Shown: positions 40,101-44,299 of the stretch, piece after piece | Position numbering within the stretch: position 1 is the stretch's first letter | Layout of the letters: each line of letters opens with the position of its first letter | NCBI GenBank assembly: GCA_947303625.1 | Contig: CAMYYV010000010.1 | Coordinates: 1 to 44,299 of the forward strand | DNA length: 44,299 nt | Reading direction: 5' to 3' | Source: an uncultured Bacteroidales bacterium | GTDB taxonomy: Bacteria; Bacteroidota; Bacteroidia; Bacteroidales; F082 | Program-made: the position numbers and the translations under genes | Notes under the pieces: model-generated | What the model saw: only the letters and a program-made list of their open reading frames with translations | The model's database searches: none | What the model was told of the DNA's origin: nothing

Positions 40101-42853
40101 AAGGACACTCTTCATATCAGGCTATCGTCACTGGCGATGTGTATGGCGGCGGCGACATGGCTGACGTGAATGGTACTACCACTGTGCTGGTGCAGAAATG
40201 CAACACCCTCATCAATGGCGATGTGTACGGAGGAGGTAATGCGGCCGATGTCGAGCAGAATGATGGTGCTGGCGGCACGACCAGTGTTACTGTTACTGGC
40301 GGCACTATCACAGGCACCGGTCATGGTATGGTGTTTGGCGGCGGCCACGGCGACAAAGACGCTTCTCCGGCAGTTTCAGCCAATGTGGCAACCAGCACTA
40401 GCGTTGAAATCAAAGGCGGTACCATTTATCAGGTGTACGGCGGTTCCAACAGCATGGGAACCATCAATGGCGGCAACTCGGGCGGCATCAATGTCTTGGT
40501 CAACAAGGCCAGTGACGCTTGCGAACTGCATATCAACGAAGTCTATGGCGGCGGCAACTATGCGGCAAGCCAAGCCGGAAGCATTGACATCCAATGCACG
40601 GGTACTGTTGAAAACGCTAACGAAGGCATTAACTACGTTTACGGTGGTGCCAACCGTGCTAATGTCACAGGCCCCATTGAGCTGTCTATCGATGAAGGCC
40701 GTATCGACTATGTGTTCGGTGGCAACAATAACAGCGGTTCTATCACGGGTGATATTACCGTCAATATCGAAAAGAAGGCCAACCCTTGCGTATGGGAGGT
40801 TGGTGATGTGTTCGGCGGTGGTAATCTGGCCATTTATGGCGGTACACCAGAGGTCTATGTGAAAAACGGCACCGTTGCCAATGTCTTTGGTGGCGGCAAC
40901 GGCGATCCCTTAAGCACCACACAAGAACCTGGCCAAGTGGCTGGTACGAATGTCACTATCGGCGATGCCACTGAGGGCTATTGTGCTATTGTCACAGGCA
41001 ATGTTTACGGCGGTGGCAATGCGGCTAAGGTGGCTGGCAGCACCATCGTAACTTATAACGATGAAAATACTTCTAGCTCGGTCGCCAAGCTCTTCGGAGG
41101 TGGCAACCAAGCTGGTGTCACGGGAACCACTACGGTTACCTTGACTAACGGAACAGTGGTCACAGGTGTTTATGGTGGCTGTAATGAAAAAGGCAACGTT
41201 GCAGACGACATCACCGTGAACATCGATGGCGGCACCGTCGGTTCCGAAGATAACCTTACTGGGAGCTCTCACATCACTGGTAATGTGTTTGGTGGCGGCT
41301 TCGGTGGTTATGAAAATGCAAGCAACCCTGGCACCACCACTTCTGGTGATGTTGAGGTCAACATCAACGGTGGCACCATCTGGGGCGACGTCTATGGCGG
41401 TTCGGCCTTCGGAAGTGTTAATGATGATGCGAATGACAAGACCACCGTCAACATCAGCGGCGGTATCCTTGAAACAGTGGTTGGAACAGAAAACGGCTTC
41501 CCCTCCTACACGGGCGGTAATGTCTATGGTGGTGGCTTGGGTGAAGCTGGAGATGCAAATGTCGCCAAAGGCCAGGTCAACGGCAAGGTGTTTGTCAACA
41601 TCGGTTCGGGCGTTATGGATACGCAAGACCCGAGATTTACTTCGGAGACTTCAGGTAACGCTACCATCAAGGGTAACATCTATGGCTGTAACAACACCAA
41701 TGGTTCGCCGCAGCAGGATGTCGTCGTGAACGTCTATAAGACGCATCATACACAAGGTGAGGACGATATAGAAAGTTTAGGATATGCCCTCCACAATGTG
41801 TTTGGCGGTGGCAACAAGGCTAACTTTATGGTTGAGGGAAAGACACCTACCGTAAACATCTACGGATGCGACAACACCATTGAACGTACCTTCGGCGGCA
41901 GCAATGCGGCGGCATCAAATACGGTGACCACCATGATCCAAGGCGGACATATCCATGAGGCCTACGGTGGCGGTAATGGTGAGGTTACCGCAGCTGACAT
42001 CCACGGCGACGTCAACCTGAATATCCACGGCGGACGCGTTGATCAGTCGTTCGGCGGCAGTAACCGACAAGGCAACATTTCGGGCCATTCTTTTGTCACC
42101 ATCGACGGTGCGGGTTGTGGCGGAGAAACTGAAGTTGAGGAGTTCTTCTGCGGAGGTAACTTTGCCGATTACGAAGGCGATATTGATGCCACCATCCAGT
42201 GTGCCGATGGCTTGTATATCCATAATCTCTATGGCGGCTGCAAACAGGCCGATGTCTTGCCCAGTGGCGAGCAAATCGGTAATGTGCATCTTAAAGTTTA
42301 TGGCGGCACCTACGACAATATCTTTGGCGGCTCGCAAGGAAGACGTCCAGGAACAAACGGAACAGGAGATCAGGGTGAATCCGCCGATATTAATGGCTCC
42401 ATCCTCCTCGAAATCTATGGTGGCAAAGTAAACAATGCCATTTATGGCGGCAGTCACATTTTGGGCAAGGTCAAGGGAACCATTACCGTCAATATCGAAA
42501 ACGGAAACTCAGAATGTGAACTCGATTTGTCCGTAACCGATGTCTATGGCGGCGGCAACGAGGCAGACTATGACACCGCACCTACGACCGGTACAAATGA
42601 ATATCCCTACACCCATCCCAATTACCCGGTAATCAATATCAAGAACGCCACTGTGAGGAACGTGTTTGGCGGCGGCTATAAGGCCGAGGTCAAGGGCAAC
42701 CCGCAAATCCATCTCAAAGAAAAAGCCAAGGTGCTCGGCAACGTGTATGGCGGCGGCAACATGGGTGAAGTGTTCGGCAGCCCGAAAGTGAATGTCGACG
42801 GCAAAGACACCACGCCGAACCCACACGTGATTGGACAACCACATGATGAATAA
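37145..42853 (+). CDS. Giant secreted protein of about 55 GGGN repeats
   Basis: 1902 residues. An N-terminal signal peptide (FFASLLLISSAAMAQ) is followed directly by repeats with no other domain. Each unit of about 25-35 residues has (V/I)(Y/F)GGGN or a variant (GGNN, GGSN, GCNN, GGGLG) followed by a strand such as TVNVTGGTV. Four units carry a GCNN..GxP form. Longer blocks recur, for example (Y/S/T)PEV..GTVGGSVFGGGLG..VTIGD..AIV..VYGGGD. The C terminus ends with VIGQPHDE. It lies 67 bp after protein 2 with no clear -7 box, so read-through is possible; an alternative start ATG is at 37169. Glycine-rich turns suit a beta-solenoid fibre; this is inference. Confidence 0.85.
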   Translation: MTTNNKRPMNKRFGNFIPKVFFASLLLISSAAMAQRAEDQHVSVGGNVFGGGKKANVGGSSTVLIDQTGAIVGIDVYGGGEEAKVNTIDGTTPTEDKSTTVTLRMGDVRGNLYGGGLGVRPTSDEDPGTPADVLGPVQVTINGGTVEGHVFGCNNLYGAPKSTVNVDVIKDPNNVVMNLQKNVYGGGNLADYEAPAATTQYPKLHNYPEVNIKHGTVGGSVFGGGLGLTAVVTGNPQVTIGDDVENHTAIVNNNVYGGGDKASVTGYTLVTVQNANSQVVQDVYGGGNQADVSGSDTVNILNGKVRRDVYGGGALANVGTDGDDNTVVNVLGGTVSGDVYGGGLGQKAVEDDPETDEDESQPAIAAVVNGVVTVNIGFGTENTTTHFANDDVVGSATIGGSVFGCNNANGTPTDNVTVNIFQTAHSTKNEANYHHNDSTFAIYQVFGGGNQAHYLPLSNDKKTTVHVWTCNNTIEYLYGGGNAADVGNSTTSSADAVIIDGGRIGWVFGGGNGYSETNNHTNPGQPNYNPGANIFGDASVTYHAGDLIYLFGGSNQYGNISGSKTVDILSDGQCVYDNRIAELYGGNNEAPATGDVTLTMDCPDAGSYPCTINYLFGGSRKADISGNVVLTVNGGLYDYVFGGNNIDGTINGDVTLNLFGGTINEAAFGGNNLGGAINGKITVNMLDQGPCPLIVHNIYGGGNLAAYTPTTAGAYPEVNLIHGTVSQKEITSGGTTTYTDGNVYGGGLGNTATVTSNPVVAVGYNASTMADLVNSLLLPSTSFVESTVSVEGNVYGGGDAAAVSGTTSVTVQEAATTSNFTASSIVGNDIFGGGNLADVSGSTTVNVTGGTVTYDVYGGGALANTGGSNVTLSGGTVQDIYGGGLGNDTHPAAVNGAVQVTVNDGVVRDVFGCNNVKGAPQSTVRVDINNNVTRNVYGGGNQASCGVSPEVYINKGTVGGSVFGGGLGTTATVAGEPSVTIGDLTEGHSSYQAIVTGDVYGGGDMADVNGTTTVLVQKCNTLINGDVYGGGNAADVEQNDGAGGTTSVTVTGGTITGTGHGMVFGGGHGDKDASPAVSANVATSTSVEIKGGTIYQVYGGSNSMGTINGGNSGGINVLVNKASDACELHINEVYGGGNYAASQAGSIDIQCTGTVENANEGINYVYGGANRANVTGPIELSIDEGRIDYVFGGNNNSGSITGDITVNIEKKANPCVWEVGDVFGGGNLAIYGGTPEVYVKNGTVANVFGGGNGDPLSTTQEPGQVAGTNVTIGDATEGYCAIVTGNVYGGGNAAKVAGSTIVTYNDENTSSSVAKLFGGGNQAGVTGTTTVTLTNGTVVTGVYGGCNEKGNVADDITVNIDGGTVGSEDNLTGSSHITGNVFGGGFGGYENASNPGTTTSGDVEVNINGGTIWGDVYGGSAFGSVNDDANDKTTVNISGGILETVVGTENGFPSYTGGNVYGGGLGEAGDANVAKGQVNGKVFVNIGSGVMDTQDPRFTSETSGNATIKGNIYGCNNTNGSPQQDVVVNVYKTHHTQGEDDIESLGYALHNVFGGGNKANFMVEGKTPTVNIYGCDNTIERTFGGSNAAASNTVTTMIQGGHIHEAYGGGNGEVTAADIHGDVNLNIHGGRVDQSFGGSNRQGNISGHSFVTIDGAGCGGETEVEEFFCGGNFADYEGDIDATIQCADGLYIHNLYGGCKQADVLPSGEQIGNVHLKVYGGTYDNIFGGSQGRRPGTNGTGDQGESADINGSILLEIYGGKVNNAIYGGSHILGKVKGTITVNIENGNSECELDLSVTDVYGGGNEADYDTAPTTGTNEYPYTHPNYPVINIKNATVRNVFGGGYKAEVKGNPQIHLKEKAKVLGNVYGGGNMGEVFGSPKVNVDGKDTTPNPHVIGQPHDE

Positions 42854-42928
42854 TAATTGATGGACGACATGAAGAAACTATCAAATATACCCAATAGTGA
42901 TTTGAAAATGAGAAGGAGCAACATAAAT

Positions 42929-44299
42929 ATGAAAACAATGGTACAACGCTTGGCAATATGTTGTCTTTTACTGTGGTGTTTCATGGGAAGCACGATGGCC
43001 CAGACCGACAAACCGTATGTCATCAAGTCGAATGACACTATTTGGAACAATCCTGAAGACCACAGTCAAGGTTATAGTAGCATTGAAAGCCACTATCTGA
43101 CCCACGCACTTACGGATGTCACTACTTTCGACCCTGAGACCTGTATTTGGTATTCCGGCCCCGTGTTTAACGTCTCCGGTACCCACCACAACTATTATTT
43201 CATTGAATCTGTCCCGGGCCAGGCTGACAAGTACCATTTCCTTTCGGCACCCTTGGCGGATAACCAACCCTTGGGCGTTTCTGCCGACCTGCCCACCACT
43301 TCCCATCTGAAAAACCCCGATGAAATCTACTACTTCTACGATTGGGACCAGGATGCGTTCGGCGGCGGTTTGGCCCGTGGTCACGACGACAACGGCTGGT
43401 GGACGGTGCACTGGGTGTCCTATAACAAGCAAGAACACAAATGGGAGACATCAGAAGATCAGTATCATTTTTATGACGCGCCTGGTGCTGCGAGATACCG
43501 TGAGGTGGCCATCACGTCGCATGAAATCACTATCGTTGAGGGAACCGAAAGTGGCGGTATTGCCTCTATGACACCGGCAACGGTAGAGATGGACTATGTA
43601 GCGAGTCCGTTGACCCAGCAAGTTTTTGCTGCTTCGGTGAGTGCATATACGTATGTTTATATTCCGGCTTATATTACTTATAATTTCGAAGGAGTTAACC
43701 ATTATTTCTATGATGATGGTCAAGGTCAAGGTGTAATGGAACATGGAGACATCCCTGGCCAACAATCAAGTGGAAATAATACTACTTGGACTTATGAGTG
43801 GAAACTTACGGGTGAGGGGGCACAATTCCTCTCGTTTGCCTCGGGAAGCGATGTGTTGACCACGGATGCAACATCTCCGACGGTCTATTATCGTCACGAG
43901 AATACGCAAGGCCACAAATGGGCGACGCTGACGCTTACCGTTACTTATGCTGACGGTTCAAAACTGGTGAAAACCTCTTCGATTAATGTTAAAACCGTGT
44001 GCCAAAATCCGGCACAGGCCGCGGCACCCGTGGTTAACCACAATGACGTTACCGTATCGTGGTATCCCACCGCAACCCAATATAAGGTGGAATGGAAGAA
44101 AGCTTCAGAAGAGAACTGGAATAACGCACGTTCGGCAGAAGTCGGCAATGTCACTTCCTATACCATCCACGATTTGGAGCAAGTCCAATATGACTATAGA
44201 GTGATTGCCAAGTGTGGTGATGAATACTTGGATCCTCCGACGAGTCCTACAGGTACATTTACTCCTGAAGAGGCTCCCGACTTGATGATTTACGGTTCT
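42929..44299 (+). CDS. Secreted protein with fibronectin-type-III-like domain, 3' end cut by window edge
   Basis: At least 457 codons visible. ATG 42929 is preferred because AAGGAG (42912-42917) lies 11 bp upstream and a good signal peptide (MKTMVQRLAICCLLLWCFMGSTMAQ) follows. The frame is also open from 42860, 42869 and 42908, so the start is not certain. Residues after the signal contain no GGGN repeats but have mixed beta-type sequence with a YYFYDWDQDAFGGGLARG segment. Near the edge VSWYPTATQYKVEWKKA..YDYRVIAKCG looks like a fibronectin type III domain (about 44020-44235). It is close behind the giant repeat gene and may be co-transcribed. The missing part could hold a sorting domain. Confidence 0.7.
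   Translation, partial: MKTMVQRLAICCLLLWCFMGSTMAQTDKPYVIKSNDTIWNNPEDHSQGYSSIESHYLTHALTDVTTFDPETCIWYSGPVFNVSGTHHNYYFIESVPGQADKYHFLSAPLADNQPLGVSADLPTTSHLKNPDEIYYFYDWDQDAFGGGLARGHDDNGWWTVHWVSYNKQEHKWETSEDQYHFYDAPGAARYREVAITSHEITIVEGTESGGIASMTPATVEMDYVASPLTQQVFAASVSAYTYVYIPAYITYNFEGVNHYFYDDGQGQGVMEHGDIPGQQSSGNNTTWTYEWKLTGEGAQFLSFASGSDVLTTDATSPTVYYRHENTQGHKWATLTLTVTYADGSKLVKTSSINVKTVCQNPAQAAAPVVNHNDVTVSWYPTATQYKVEWKKASEENWNNARSAEVGNVTSYTIHDLEQVQYDYRVIAKCGDEYLDPPTSPTGTFTPEEAPDLMIYGS

Noticed and set aside
37145-42853. Long reading frames on the opposite strand across the repeat genes
   Set aside because: They mirror the glycine-rich GGC/GGT codons of the sense frame, have no start signals and no family resemblance.
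29668-42853. T9SS C-terminal sorting domain or LPXTG signal in the three GGGN proteins
   Set aside because: None of the C termini shows such a signal; each ends with a GGGN unit followed by a short T/P-rich or acidic tail.
1-44299. tRNA, rRNA, integrase, transposase or phage genes
   Set aside because: None was recognised on either strand.

Overview
The window reads as chromosomal DNA of a gut or rumen type Bacteroidales bacterium (Prevotella/Bacteroides relatives). The reasons are the recurrent Bacteroidota -7 promoter box TAnnTTTG (TATCTTTG, TAACTTTG, TATTTTTG), few Shine-Dalgarno sequences, many signal peptides ending in ..AQ, and family content such as GH109, a DUF4143-type ATPase, a stand-alone LytTR regulator and a two-subunit transketolase. 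No rRNA, tRNA, CRISPR array or integrase/transposase gene was seen.

Layout. 1-4091 (minus strand): an operon-like run of TPR protein, small multidrug-export-like membrane protein, shikimate dehydrogenase (aroE) and an edge-truncated rlmD. 4186-5757: secreted/membrane TPM protein. 5850-7108: a LytTR regulator overlapping a membrane-anchored phosphodiester-glycosidase-like protein, flanked on both sides by matching direct-repeat pairs that look like LytTR operators. 7421-13302: an accessory block with a nucleoside-deoxyribosyltransferase-like protein, a SIR2-like/TIR protein, and, 2 bp downstream, a large STAND NTPase with a transmembrane segment and a WD40 sensor. This is a candidate two-gene immune system, followed by two small genes. 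13429-18673: two transketolase subunits, an alkaline phosphatase lipoprotein and a glycosyltransferase fusion. 18719-24357: two tandem nucleoside-hydrolase paralogues, a GH109 glycosidase and a divergent N-acetylhexosamine-kinase-like gene. 24449-29474: a thioredoxin-like protein, a YoeB-type toxin-antitoxin pair, an endonuclease/exonuclease/phosphatase family protein, an EamA transporter and an AAA/DUF4143 ATPase preceded by 33-bp tandem repeats and followed by what looks like a relic of an EamA gene end.

29668-44299: four consecutive secreted proteins (the last cut by the window edge). Three end in, or consist almost wholly of, a short glycine-rich repeat of the form (V/I)(Y/F)GGGN, about 55 copies in the 1902-residue third protein. 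The first two are paralogues duplicated together with promoter and leader. I do not recognise a named family; a surface beta-solenoid assembly is my inference.

The intergenic space is rich in several different palindromic repeat families. Some have entered coding sequence (in the thioredoxin-like and EEP genes) and one supplies the stop codons of two convergent genes. The two strongest candidates for an undescribed system are the SIR2-TIR/STAND pair and the GGGN-repeat cluster. The LytTR operator pairs are the clearest regulatory signal.
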